Source of the DNA: Apodemus sylvaticus
Taxonomy: Eukaryota; Chordata; Mammalia; Rodentia; Muridae
Reading direction: 5' to 3'
DNA length: 64,000 nt
Assembly: GCF_947179515.1 (NCBI RefSeq)
Contig: NC_067491.1
Span: 6,379,027-6,443,026, forward strand
Shown: piece by piece, positions 53,853 to 64,000 of the stretch
Position numbering within the stretch: the first letter of the stretch is position 1
Layout: every line of letters begins with the position of its first letter
Translations under genes and position numbers: made by a program
Notes under the pieces: model-generated
What the model saw: the letters and a program-made list of their open reading frames with translations, nothing else
What the model was told of the DNA's origin: nothing
The model's database searches: none

Positions 53853-54987
53853 AGATGCCATAGAGGCGTTTCTAGGTTACTGGGATACTTCTCTTTTATT
53901 GTTTTTACTAATGGATTCGACCTCTGTTGCTAAACAGCTACACTGGGCGAATCAGCTTCCACCCATCCCGTGAGTCTCTCTGCTCTTGCATCAGATGCAG
54001 CATCTTGGCCGCCATTTTCATTTCTCTTTTCTGTGAGTGTGCACGTACCTGGTGGATCTTTCAGTGTCAAGTGTTTTATGTTAGCTACATCCAGGATTTT
54101 GCTTTCAGGTAAACACATGTGAAATATTGTTACCTCATTTTTTTTCTCCTTGCAATCTGATGAGGGCGAATCCAGATTTGTTCTTGTAAGTTAAGAGAAA
54201 TGTATCTTTTCTGCTATTTGAAGAGTTCCCCATTTGGATTACGTGCAACAAAGCGCTTGGTAATTTAAGGTACATGCAGATAGCAGAAGAAATAGAATGG
54301 AAATAACGCAATTTGTCACGCTCTGCTTGGGTGATTTTTTAAAAAAAAAGTGTTTTATTCTATCTGTTTTAGAATAATTTTTCCTGACACGTCCTTTTCT
54401 TTGTGTGTTTTGGTAAGGTGTTCTTTTTTACGAGAGATAGAATCACCCCGTTACATCTCAGTGTTATGGCTTTACATTATTTATTTCATCTTATCGATTG
54501 GAGCTCGGAGTCAAGGCTGCCCAGGTGGAACCTTTGATCAGGTGGGAGACCTTCTCCTGGCAGCCGCTGTGACGGTGCTGTGCCTTTCTCTGCCTTTCCA
54601 TTCTTTTCCTCTTAACAAAGCCTACCACCAGTCTGCAGCGGTAACCCACGCAGCCACAGGGTAGTTGCATCAGGATAGGAGCAGCCGGTCCCTACCCTGG
54701 CGTACCACGTGATGAATGTTTCGGGCCATGTGACTCGGTTCACTGGTGAACAGATGTGCAAAGGGCAGGAGAAAGCAACGCAGGACAGGGGATATAAAGC
54801 AAGCGGAGCTGACACTTAAGGAAAAAGAAGGTACTTGTAAGTTTAGTCTCCGTCCTAAGAAAGTACCCACTTACACTTGGTACCACCTTGGAAAGCAAGC
54901 TCAAAGAGCGGGCTTTACTTCTTGAGTTATTTGGGGATTTTTTCAACACGTAAGCATACATGTGAAACATTTGCTGAAAATTAGCAT
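53853..54987. other. unique DNA, no gene recognised
   Basis: Repeat-free by eye. Frames of 60-104 codons on both strands at 54350-54970 have no recognisable domain. Confidence 0.4.
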
Positions 54988-55080
54988 GGTAGGGCAGTCA
55001 CTTGCTGGCTTAGCTCTTGCCTGGCAGTGTAAAGCCCTGGATTCCACCCCCAGTGCTTCAGAAAGAAGAAAAGATTTTCC
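54988..55080 (+). mobile_element. old ID/B4-like SINE fragment
   Basis: GCTGGCTTAGCTCTTGCCTG(GCAGTGTAAAGCCCTGG) and ATTCCACCCCCAGTGCTTC, followed by an A/G-rich tail, match a decayed tRNA-Ala-derived ID-type element (consensus TAGCTCAGTGGTAGAGCGCT and GGTTCGATCCCCAGC). Confidence 0.55.
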
Positions 55081-55242
55081 AAAAATCTAAACACTAAAGG
55101 GATAAATAATTCATATTTTACAGACTACGGATAAAGATGGGTTGATATTACTGTCACCTATATACATTTAGCTATACATTAAGTTCTTGTCTTTAGAGTT
55201 TAAGGACTATTTGTTAAATTTTACTGGTGTGGATTTTCAAAT

Positions 55243-55445
55243 TTATATAGCTAAATATATATAAATGAATATATGAATATGTATTTATATATATTCATTT
55301 TATATATTTATATATATTTGTATATATTATATATACATATATATGCTATTGATATATATAAATTTGAAATATATGTAATTACATATGTGTAATTATACAT
55401 ATATACATATATATGTATGCATTTATATATATATATGTAATTATA
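55243..55445. repeat. (TA)-rich AT repeat
   Basis: About 200 bp of nearly pure A+T made of TATATA, TTTATATA, GTATATAT and CATATATA words, with ACAT/ATGT breaks. It is strongly self-complementary, with cruciform potential. Confidence 0.93.
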
Positions 55446-55755
55446 AATCTAGATTTTTAAAAACTTTTATTATTCTCTAGATGTATATGTTTTGCCATGC
55501 ATCTCTGATTTAGATATCATTTTCTCTCTGTGGAAAATTTTCTCTCTTCAATAATACTGTCTCTTAAGATCTGATTAGTCACTAGGAAACATTCTTTAAC
55601 TTTGCCCTGTTCTCACGCTCTGTAGACTGAAATGAGATCCCCCCTTGTCCCTGTGTACTCCTGTGCACCTCTCATTGCCTCTGCCATATTCACTCTCTAG
55701 TTTGTCCTTTGCTTTGGAATGTGACTGGAAGATAGAGATCAACTTGATTCTAAAG

Positions 55756-55965
55756 CACTGGTTCTCAACCTGTGGGCCACAGCCCCATTAGGGGTCTAAT
55801 GACCCTTCCACAGGGGTCACCTTAGAACAGTGGAAATATCAGATATTTATATTACAATTCATAACAGTAGTGCCATTATAGTTATAAAGCAGCAATGAAA
55901 ATAGTTTTATGATTGGGGGTCACCACAGCATGAGGAAGTATATTAAAGGGTTGCAGTGTTAGGTA
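55756..55965 (+). mobile_element. hAT-Charlie non-autonomous DNA transposon (URR1-like)
   Basis: It begins CACTGGTTCTCAACCTGTGG, a hAT-Charlie terminal inverted repeat with one mutation. It continues GGGGTCTAATGACCCTTCCA(CAGGGGTCACC), TTCATAACAGTAGTGCCATT and TTTTATGATTGGGGGTCACC, and then GGGTTGCAGTGTTAGG. The right inverted repeat (expected GAACCACTG) is eroded or lost. It is non-coding. Confidence 0.88.
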
Positions 55966-56400
55966 AGTTTACTTATTTCTGTAGTTTACATAGTTACTTG
56001 TCTGGATGGGGTGAGATAATTCTTGACAAAATCAGCTTAATAAAGAGGTTGTTATGACTCACTCTTGGAGGAGACAGAGACCACCCTGGTAGGGAGCACA
56101 CAGAGGCAGAAGCCAAGGTGGCAGGTCATATCATGTGTGTGTGGGTGGGACCATTGTCCGCCTGCCCTCTTCTTTCTATTCATCTCTTCCGTCTGGGACT
56201 CCTGGACTACCTACACTTAGGGTCTTCCCACCATAACGAACCATCACCAGATAATCTTAGAGATTTGTTCCCACGTTGCCATAAGACTCTGCAAGGTGAC
56301 AAAATTACTCATCACTGTTTGTAACTTAATATAAAAACATACCTTCACCTGTTGTGAAATGGTCAGGAGGGTGAAATTTCTAGACCGATGTCCGTCAAAG
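55966..56400. other. unique DNA
   Basis: No feature recognised. Confidence 0.35.
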
Positions 56401-56577
56401 AAGGGGAAGGGGGAGGGGGAGGAGGAAAGGGAGGAGGAAGGGGAGGAGGAGGGGGAGGAGGAAAGGGAGGAGGAAGGGGAGGAGGAGGGGGAGAAGGAAA
56501 GAAGGAACTAGAAAAGGGGAGGGGGAGGGGGAAGGGAGAGGGAAGCGGGACAGGGAGAGGGGGAGGGAGAGAGAGTG
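56401..56577. repeat. homopurine (G/A) tract with a 36-bp tandem duplication
   Basis: About 177 bp, nearly all purine on the plus strand. Within it 56418-56453 and 56454-56489 are identical 36-bp units (start GGAGGAGGAAAGGGAGGAGG), followed by a diverged partial copy. The tract has many GGGG runs, so triplex and G-quadruplex structures are both plausible. Confidence 0.95.
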
Positions 56578-57610
56578 AGTGATTTTTACAGCTTGGAGAA
56601 TGAACTGTGATAGTTACACTTTCAGTTTTGAATGAGTACATTCATTAGATACAAAGTGTCAAGGCTAAAGAAACTTCTTTTTCTGCTTGGCACCCTTCTC
56701 CTTACCCATCAGCCATTTGTCTCTGACTCCAGTCCCTGGAAGGTAAGTTCCCAGTAACTCTGGCTCAGTGACCCCCATCCAGAAATGCACAACTGTGACC
56801 ATGTCTTTGTTATGATACAACGACGAACTGCTTCTTGGCTTCTGTCACCTGCTTATGCAGACTGTCAAGGACTATTTTGTGGTTGTCTTGACTACCTAAT
56901 CCTGGCAGAGCAGCACAGGTCCTGGCTTGCTTGTTCAAATACTCAAGGTCTCCTGTGGGTTTCACCTTCAAAAATTGGTTCCCTCACCCCGCCTTGCATG
57001 ACAGTCTCAAGTTTGGCTCAGAGACTGTCACATCCTGCCAGCAGCTGATCAGTAATTAAAATAATAGAAACAATCTTTTAATTATTATTGGGTTGAGTCT
57101 GTGGTCTTCTCCCCAGGGTCACAAACTCCATAAGACACAGTAGGCACAAACTAAAAGAATAGTCAGACATACTTAGATGAACGTTATAAAATGGGGGCAT
57201 ATATAGCAGATGTTGACTTGGGGAAGTCCTTTAAGTCAGCAGCTGGAGTTCCTAAGCCAGAGCTGTGCCGGCACCCCCCACACCCCCGCATTCTCTTGGA
57301 GGGGCTTCCAGCAGACAGAGACGATGTCGTTAAATCAGATATTCGAAATATTCAGTAGAAACCAACTGGGGAAGTTGAGGCGGTCAGTTTACCTTTTAGC
57401 TGCTCTTCAAAGTCTGAAATTTTTCCTTTTGGGCTGTTTTACTTTTCTCTTCCTTCCGAGTTAGCCAGGAGCATCCCATCTGCAGCCATGGGACCCCGAA
57501 GGACACTTGGAGTCAAATATACTAGGGTCTGAAATGAGAAGGGGGACCCTAGTTCCAGAACCAGCTTTTCAGTGAGTTCAAAACACTTGATTTTTTTAAA
57601 AATATAATAT
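56578..57610. other. unique DNA, no gene recognised
   Basis: No recognised family. Frames of 84-87 codons at 56785-57464 have no known domain. Confidence 0.4.
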
Positions 57611-57682
57611 ACATGAAAGATAGGAGGGAGAGGGAGGAAAGGAGGGAGGAAGGAGGGAGGGAGAGATAGAGAGAGAAGGAGG
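57611..57682. repeat. (GGAGGGA)n/(GA)n purine tract
   Basis: About 70 bp of AGGGAGG, GGAAGG and GAGA words. It lies about 80 bp before the L1 insertion. Confidence 0.93.
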
Positions 57683-57759
57683 TAGAGTGGAGGTTTGCAG
57701 GTGCAGAGGTGGTTTTGATGCTAAGGTTCTGTTCCCCCGTTGCTTCTTGATCAGTCAGT

Positions 57760-58221
57760 ACAGAAGCTAGGGGCTCTGCCAGTGCCTGACAAATAAGGAA
57801 GTGGATGCTCACAGCCAATCAATGGACTGAGCTCAGGTTCCCCAATGGAGGAGCTAGAGAAAGGACCCAGGGAGCTGAAGGAGTTTGTAGCCCCATTGGA
57901 AAAACAACAGTATGAACCAACCAGACCACCAGAGCTCCCAGGGACTGAACTACCAACCAAGGAGTACACATGGAGGGACCCATGGCTCCAGCCGCATATG
58001 TAGCAAAGGCTGGCCTTATTGGACATCAAGGAGAGGAGAGGCCCTTGGGCCTGTGAAGGCTCGATGCCTCAGTGTAGGGGAATGCCAGGACAGGGAAACG
58101 GGAGTGGGAGGGTTGATGAGCAGGCGGACGGGGGATGGGATAGGGGGTTTTCAGAGTGGAAATGAGAGATAACATTTGAATATATGTAATTAAAACAAAC
58201 AAACAAACAAACAAACAAACA
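57760..58221 (+). mobile_element. 5'-truncated LINE-1 3' UTR, young, with (AAAC)n tail
   Basis: GCCAGTGCCTGACAAATAAG, GGATGCTCACAGCCAATCAA, CCAATGGAGGAGCTAGAGAA, ACCCATGGCTCCAGCCGCAT, GGACATCAAGGAGAGGAGAG, CTTGGGCCTGTGAAGGCTCG and GGATGGGATAGGGGGTTTTC give a rodent L1 3' UTR in sense. An A-rich end and (AAAC)n tail follow at 58190-58221. Low divergence places it among recent rodent L1s. It has no coding part; the 86-92 codon frames here are not genes. Confidence 0.95.
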
Positions 58222-59819
58222 TCCAAAAGAAGCCACGGGTTAATTGCCATGGAAGGACTAGGCGGGACTTCCGAGTCCCTGGAGCAAGAGACAGAGAGAC
58301 AGACACAAGGAGTGGAGAGAAGAGTTCACCAGGCTCTGGAGAGAGAAAGTCAAGCAACCAGTGAGATCTTGGGAGGGGTGGCGGTGGCCTGTGACCACTC
58401 CAACAGGCGGGCGCTTGGGGAGGGTGAGCTGGGACTAATGTAACTGAGCACCTAAAATTTAGGGCAGGCAGACAGGTGCAGAGATATTGATAAGGGCGAG
58501 CTTTTCCAGGGAGAAAGTAGCAGCCAGCAATTGTATCAGAAGAGCAAGTTGAAATTGAACGACTGTGTGTCATTGTCTTTTATCTGTAGATTCAAGGGAA
58601 GCTGGGTGGGGCTGGTATCGTGGTGAGATCCTGGAGCTAATGGGGTAGCGAGAGTTACCCGAGAGACACAGTATGTCTTAGAGACTGGGTGTGACGTGAA
58701 AGAAAACTGAAGGGTTAAAGGAACGATATGCTTTGTTGCTGCCTGGAAATTCTCAGTCAGTCAGTGTTTGCCTAAGATACAGACTAGGACAAACACACAG
58801 CGTTCTAGGCTCTCTGACACGGGAAAATGGATCCTTTTAGATCAAAACATACAGAGGCTGAGAAGTACCAAGACCTGCTGTTGGCAGCGTGGAGACCCAG
58901 AAAGGCAGATGCGTGTAACTAGAAGGTCTGAGAGCTACAGAGATGATGCTGTGGCTTGTAGTCTGGGTCCCAGGTCTGAGAACCAGGAGGCCAGAGGGCC
59001 GAGAGCCAGAGTCCCAGCTTGAGAGCAAACTCAGCTGATTGATTGATTGTTCCTTTCCAGCCCTCAGTGAATCAGCTGTCGATTCGGATGCTAACCTCTT
59101 CCAGAAACAGAGACACAAGAAAACATTTAACCAGAAATCTGGGCATGCTATGGCCTAGTCGAGTTGGTTAAGACTAGGGAATTGCCGTCAATAACCGTCA
59201 CGGTGCCCCTTAGTGCAGTACAAGGAGCCAGTCAGTCCCTGGAACAGTCAGCCCTGGTTCTGATCTCTTTACTGCTGGGCACTGACATTGAAGTAAATTC
59301 AGGGTCTCAGAAGGAATCCTACAGTAGAACTGGATGGTCGTGTTTTCAGCTTGGTCACAGCTATGGCCACATACCGGGTCTTTCACCTGACACAGAGCTT
59401 TCCCGTTCTTCCCCTGGGTGTAACCCCACCAACTCCATCTTGAAGAGTGGTAGCGGGATCACATGAGATGCGTGCATGCGTGGTCGCATTCCTATCAAGC
59501 ATTCCGTATACTTTAGTTGGTTCTGGGCATCTATGCTGTGGAACACACATGATATTTATTACATAAAGAGTATTTTAAAAATATTCATCAAAGTGCTAGG
59601 ATAGCTTTAAAAAATAAAGAAAAAGAATTAAATCAAAACTAGGCCAGCGCTTAGCCTGGAAGCTGGAGAGAGGACTTGGAGTCATCGCAACTATTTTTTT
59701 TTCTGCATTCAATTTGCTGAAACCAATTTCCTGTTCTTAACCCAAGCAGACATCCATGTCCCCAAGGGGTTCGTTAGCTCATCGTGCTAAGGCCGTGTCC
59801 TTCCTCCTCTTTGTGTCGG
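58222..59819. other. unassigned DNA, no gene recognised
   Basis: 58230-58560 is GC-richer and could be retro-derived, but I cannot name it. Overlapping frames of 60-127 codons on both strands at 58190-59546 show no recognisable domain or exon structure. Confidence 0.35.
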
Positions 59820-60320
59820 CAGATGGGGAGGGTTCAGCTCACCTCTGTTGTTAATGCTTATAATCTTATTAAAAGCTAAAGAAATACACAATCAGCTAAC
59901 TCCTTGCATGACTAAAAACTGATTTACCAGCATCACATCAAATATTTCCCTTGCCTTAAGCTACCAGTAATTACAAGTTGATATTGTTCAGGCTCAAACA
60001 AACACAGGGTAATGAATTTCTGCTAATTATTAGGCACTGATGAAAACTCTGATTTGCCCACTCCCAGAGTCATCCTGGACAGCTCACCGTCCCACACAGG
60101 GGACGACTTCAGTTGATACGAATAGATTTGAGTGCTGCCGGGAAGCACTTTGCTGGTGTCAAGCAGAAGTAATTACCAAGCCGTCCAGGAAAGTGATTAA
60201 AAATGGGTTAAAATTAAGATTTTTCGGTTTGCCATAGTTATTTCTATTGCAAATAGGCCACATTTTTCAACCGAGGTGGGTGTCTTAATTAAAAAACAGG
60301 CTAAAGTTTTACAGTAACAA
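59820..60320. other. candidate conserved non-coding segment
   Basis: About 500 bp, repeat-free, dense in homeobox-like AT words: TTATAATCTTATTAAAAGC, CAGTAATTACAAG, CTAATTATTAGGC, AGTAATTACC and CTTAATTAAAA. A CTCCCAGAGTCATCC and CTGCCGGGAAGCAC core lies in the middle. This texture is typical of developmental enhancers in gene deserts. It is inference from sequence style only. Confidence 0.35.
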
Positions 60321-60644
60321 GAGATTTTTAAAAACTACCAAGCCTCACATTCTTAAAAATGATTCTGGTGTCAGCTGCAAATGAAAGCCATCCGTCTTTG
60401 CCGCATAGCTTTCCGGGCTTTCAAAAAACTTGCCGTGCAACTGTTAATGAAGCATGCGTTTCCCACGGAAGCCTCAGTCGGATTTCAGGTGTTTTGTGTG
60501 TTTCCTGTTTAACTGCCGCGAGTGGGGTGTGCAGTTTTGCTCTCTCTTAGGAAGGGGCAGGAGGGGCTTCTTTTCCCCTCTACTGGCTCTACTGGCTGAT
60601 GCCCACAAGGTACCTCCAGAAGAGGGAGAAAAACAGTTCTTTCT
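60321..60644. other. unique DNA
   Basis: No gene recognised. Two overlapping frames of 63-64 codons are unconvincing. Confidence 0.35.
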
Positions 60645-60820
60645 TTAAGATTTTATCTTGTTTTTAATTGTGTGTATATGTGTCTGTGGGTTTGCGCTGA
60701 GTGCAGTGCCGGAGATGGACGCAGGAGGGCGCCAGATCCTGCGTCACTTGGATCCTGGGATCTGTCTCTAGACCTCCACAGGAGCAGAATGAGCGTTTAA
60801 CCTGTCTCTCCAGTCCTGGG
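60645..60820 (-). mobile_element. B3-type SINE
   Basis: AAGATTTTATCTTGTTTTTA at the tail side, GCAGGAGGGCGCCAGATCCT (expected AAGAGGGCGCCAGATC), GACCTCCACAGGAGCAGAAT and AACCTGTCTCTCCAGTCC at the head side. Antisense B3, full length but diverged. Confidence 0.75.
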
Positions 60821-61167
60821 ACCCCCCTTTCTCTGCAGTAAACATTTCTTGTTTCTGTTTCCCTTAATGCTTTGACTTAACCATACATGGAGTTTCCCAA
60901 AGCTACATTAGAGAACTCTATAATTCATTTAAGCCTAATCTAGGAAGCGCGATCAGGGATGGAGGCTGTGCCTGTCGCCGCCTGTTCCTTCTGTGGATCC
61001 TCTCAGCCGGTATCCGGCTACATTAACAAGCACACATACAGTCTAAGGTTGACTTCAGAGTGACTGCAGTGACTTAATCCAAGGAAGATGGAGGGAAAGA
61101 GTCTAGCCATTGTCTCAAAGTGAGCGGGGCAGAGTATCTACCGGAGACAGGCACAAATGAAATTCAT
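60821..61167. other. unique DNA
   Basis: No feature recognised. Confidence 0.35.
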
Positions 61168-61582
61168 CTCTTCGCTAGTCAACTTGACACAATGTTAATG
61201 TTATTGAGACATTAACCTGAACCTCAGTTAGAAAATTCTTCTATAAAATTAGGCTACAGGAAGCCCTATAGGGCATTTTCTTAATTAGTGATTGGTGTGG
61301 GAAGGCCAAGCCCATTGTAGGTGGTGCCATCCCTGGGGGCTGGTGGTCTTTCTAGAAGAAAACAGGCTGAGCAAGCTATGATGAGCAAGCCAGCAAGCAG
61401 CACCCTCCATGGCCCCCGCATCAGCTCTGCCTCCAGGTTCCTGGACAGTTTGAGTTTCTACCTTCGTGTTCCTCAGTCCTCAGGGAACTGTGACTCAGGA
61501 CAGAAGCCAAATATATCCCTTCCTACCCACACTGCTTTGTCATGGTGTTTCATGGCAGCAGTAGTAACCCTAACTAGGACAG
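61168..61582. mobile_element. RMER1-like rodent repeat, near complete
   Basis: TAGTCAACTTGACACAATGT, TTTTCTTAATTAGTGATTGG, CCAAGCCCATTGTAGGTGGT, GCTGAGCAAGCTATGATGAG, CTGCCTCCAGGTTCCTGG and GTTTCATGGCAGCAGTAGTA(ACCCTAACTAG) match the element at 1235 end to end, with a local expansion near the 5' side. The 128-codon frame at 61321-61707 overlies it. Confidence 0.65.
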
Positions 61583-61843
61583 CCTGCTTCTCTTCCTTCT
61601 CCATCTGTGCCCCCTGGGCAAACACACTGTTCTCCATGGGAGACCCACAGATTCACACTGTGTATATTGGCAAAAACATGTTACAAATCTCATCTCCCAC
61701 CCCCTAGGCTAGAAAGATGACAATCATCAGAAAGTCAGCCATCATAATCTTGGCTACTACTGAGCCAGCTGCCGGAGCTGGACACCAGTACTTGTCAGCC
61801 CTCATTCTCCGCCCACCAGTACTGTTTCCATTCCTAACTCCCT

Positions 61844-62076
61844 CTCAGTTCTTCCCCCTCCTCCCTAGCTGGTGCTCACATTCTCTGTTCTTCCCCCTCC
61901 TCCCCAGCTGGTGCTCACACTCTCAGTTTTCCCCCTCCTCCCCAGCTGGTGTTCACAGTCTCAGTTCTTCCCCCTCTTCCCCAGCTGGTGCTCACATTCT
62001 CAGTTCTTCCCCCTCCTCCCCAGCTGGTGCTCACAGTCTCAGTTCTTCCCCCTCCTCCCCAGCTGGTGCTAACTAA
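61844..62076. repeat. 39-bp minisatellite, six copies
   Basis: Units start at 61844, 61883, 61922, 61960, 61999 and 62038, each CTC(A/T)GTTCTTCCCCCTCCTC followed by CCCAGCTGGTGCTCACA and two bases. The third unit is 38 bp. A 39-bp period equals 13 codons, so frames repeat an S-Q-F-F-P-L-L-P-S-W-C-S-H-like peptide; frame breaks occur at the 38-bp unit. Not a protein gene. Confidence 0.97.
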
Positions 62077-62985
62077 CACCCATGCTTCTGCGTCTTGTCA
62101 GACCAGGTCTTCATCTTTTGCCCCGGGAGTTTTCTCTCCCAGTCCCTTCTCACTTCTTCCCACTTGTTTTTTGTCTCTTGTCTATGGTTTTTTTTTTTTA
62201 AAAATAGTTATTCATTGTCTGCAGATAGAGTTCAAGCTTCCCTATGTGTTGTACATCAAAGTTGTGTCTCCTCTCCCAGAGGTCAGTCACACCTTCAGTA
62301 TTGGCTGCAGGATCATAGATTCTGTCTATATTCAGGGTTGGAACCAGACCTGAGTCTGGAGTAAAAGGGAAAGCTAGAATGCAAATCTTGTCTTCCTTTA
62401 AAAGCGTACATTTTGTCTATCATAGCTTCATTTGCATTAATTTTGCCTAAAAACCATTACCCTTAGGTTACTTTAATTACAGGATTCTTTTTTCTTTTTA
62501 CTATTACATTTATACATTTCATACCTGGAGTGACAAGGGCCTCACTAGCTTTATCCTACTCTGGGTCTTAGTTGTAAATCCGGGATAATTCTGGAAAGTT
62601 CCACGTAGTGTCTGGGAATGAAGGAACCCCTTCATGGGCACCTGAGCCTTGATGGCTTCGTTCGAAGCCTGAGCCTGGATGTCCTTGAGGTCTACACCCG
62701 GATCTTCCGGTTTTAGGAAACAGTTGCTCTCTTTTGCTTAAATCCAATTCCAGGCAAGTTCCTGGACTATGTGGGCATAGGAGGCTCCCCGTGACCTGGC
62801 TCCTCCTCTGCCTCCGTCACAAGCAGGCAGGGCTGGCTGTGTGTCTGTCTGCTCAGAGCTCTGTCTCTGACAGTGTTTCACAAGTGCTCTTCCTCCCTTG
62901 TTCTAGCTAGAGTGAACACGCACATGCTATACTATGTAGTTTAGGTATCACATTCATACTTCTTGCAGTTTGGGAGTTATACATT
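62077..62985. other. unique DNA
   Basis: No gene or repeat recognised except a T run at about 62189-62198. Confidence 0.4.
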
Positions 62986-63716
62986 TGCGTGCATGTGTGT
63001 GTGAGCATATGTGTGAATGTGAGTGTGCACATGTGTGAGTCTGTGAGTGCTCCTGTGTGTGTGTATGTACACGTGTGTGAATGTATATATGAATGTGAGT
63101 ATGCACATGTGTGAGTCTGTGAGTGTATATGCGTGTGAGTATACATGTGCATGTAAGTGTGCACATGTGTGAGTGTGTGTGTACATGTGTGTGTGAGCAT
63201 ATGTGTGAATGTGAGTGTGCACATGTGTGAATCTGTGAGTGTTCCTGTGTGAGTGTGTGTACATGTAAGTGTGTGTAAGCATATGTGTGAATGTGAGTGT
63301 GCACATGTGTGAGTCTGTGAGTGTTCCTGTGTGTGTGTATACATGTGAGTGTATGTGAACATATGTGTGAATGTGAGTGTGCACATGTGTGAGTCGGTGA
63401 GTGTTCCTGTGTGAGTGTGTGTGTACATGTGTGTGTGTGAGCATACATATGAATGTGAGTGTTCCTGTGTAAGTGTGTGTACATGTGTGTGAGCATATGT
63501 GTGAATGTGAGTGTGCACATGTGTGAGTCTGTGAGTGTTCCTGTGTGAGTGTGTGTACATGTGTGTGAGCATACGTGTGAATGTGAGTGTGCACATGTGT
63601 GAGTCTGTGAGTGTTCCTGTGTGAGTGTGTGTGTATATGTGTGTGAGCATACGTGTGAATGTGAGTACACACATGTGTGAGTCTGTGAGTGTGTGTGTGT
63701 GTGTGTGTGAGTGAGT
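62986..63716. repeat. TG-rich minisatellite with a roughly 76-bp higher-order unit, about nine copies
   Basis: Units of the form GAGCATATGTGTGAATGTGA, GTGTGCACATGTGTGAGTCT, GTGAGTGTTCCTGTGTGAGT and GTGTGTACATGTGTGT recur at about 63002, 63194, 63277, 63355, 63440 (shortened), 63491, 63568 and 63645, plus a diverged copy near 63078. The unit is mostly alternating purine-pyrimidine. Three overlapping minus-strand frames of 231-281 codons, all Thr-His-Ser-rich, are artefacts. Confidence 0.95.
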
Positions 63717-64000
63717 GAGTGTGAGTGTGTGTATGTGTCTAAAGGCCAGAGGTCAACTTTAGGTGTCTTTCTTAATCTCTCTACCTTATCTTTTGACACA
63801 CGGTCTTACACAGAACCTGGAGCTCACAGATTTGCTAAGATTAGTTGGACAGTAAGGTGCTGAGATGCCCTCACCCCGCCCTGTCTCCTGCTTCCCTGTA
63901 CAGGGATTACAGACGGTGGCCCCTGTGCCAGGTTGTTGATGTGGATGTAGGGAATCTACACTCAGGTCCTCAAGTTTGTGCAGTCGGATTTTATTACTCA
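63717..64000 (-). mobile_element. B4-type SINE, runs to the window end
   Basis: AAAGGCCAGAGGTCAACTTT, GGTGTCTTTCTTAATCTCTC, GACACACGGTCTTACACAGA(ACCTGGAGCTCACAG), a decayed GGGATTACAGACGGTGGC and CTCAGGTCCTCAAGTTTGTG are the body and head of antisense B4. Its TG-rich tail side adjoins the minisatellite, which probably arose from it. Confidence 0.8.

Noticed and set aside
61844..62076. CRISPR-like regular repeats
   Set aside because: Units are directly adjacent without unique spacers and the DNA is clearly mammalian. The same applies to 2006-2268 and 62986-63716.
61717..62353. Repeating SQFFPLLPSWCSH-type peptides
   Set aside because: They are a product of a 39-bp minisatellite. A 38-bp unit breaks the frame, and three frames overlap.
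62907..63799. Three overlapping minus-strand frames of 231-281 codons rich in Thr, His and Ser
   Set aside because: All three lie in the TG-rich minisatellite. Simultaneous openness of several frames shows composition, not coding.

Overview
The window is mammalian nuclear DNA from a murid rodent (mouse- or rat-like). The evidence is the repeat content. There are B1, B2, B3-type and B4-type SINEs, rodent L1 3' UTRs, the rodent hAT-Charlie element usually called URR1, medium-reiterated rodent repeats, endogenous retrovirus LTRs, and a very high load of (CA/TG)n, CT-rich and purine-rich simple repeats. Nothing suggests a bacterial, viral or plasmid source. I cannot separate mouse from rat by eye, and I cannot place the locus on a chromosome.

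I found no protein-coding exon, tRNA, rRNA or known small RNA gene that I can support. The long reading frames coincide with microsatellites, minisatellites or retrotransposons, and the rest are short and unrecognisable. The window reads as a gene desert or the inside of a very large intron. Family names are assigned from memory of consensus sequences, without RepeatMasker, so element ends are approximate unless target-site duplications fix them.

Layout. 1-5.4 kb: mostly unique, with a 15-bp minisatellite (2.0-2.3 kb) and a 420-bp rodent repeat. 5.4-7.1 kb: decayed sense L1 spanning the ORF1/ORF2 junction, with a (CA)n tract between the two. 7.2-15 kb: unique DNA with SINEs, several medium-reiterated rodent repeats, one of them inside an older L1, and an ancient mammal-wide repeat. 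15.3-18.9 kb: a probable ERV LTR and two antisense L1 3' ends. 18.9-24.5 kb: mainly unique. 24.5-28.3 kb: two TG-rich microsatellite blocks, a 100-bp duplicated segment and a 450-bp CAG/CAA array. 29.0-32.0 kb: a defective retrovirus-like element with one LTR, a tRNA-Lys-type primer binding site, a non-coding interior and nested internal tandem duplications. 32-44 kb: unique DNA, SINEs, an AT-rich satellite-like block and simple repeats. 44.5-45.0 kb: an antisense gammaretrovirus-type solo LTR with a perfect 4-bp target duplication. 47-52 kb: a graveyard of antisense ancient L1 with younger SINEs inserted, one B2 with a perfect 16-bp target duplication. 53-58 kb: purine tracts, AT-rich DNA, URR1 and a young 5'-truncated L1. 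59.8-60.3 kb: AT-rich unique DNA of the sort that often proves to be conserved non-coding. 61-64 kb: a rodent repeat, a 39-bp minisatellite, a 76-bp TG-rich higher-order minisatellite and a terminal B4.

There are no genes working together here. The features of interest are structural: the non-coding ERV with nested duplications, the solo LTR, the long CAG/CAA array, the tandem repeats whose periods are multiples of three (which create misleading ORFs), and a few repeat-free stretches that may be regulatory. I did not find a new biological system.
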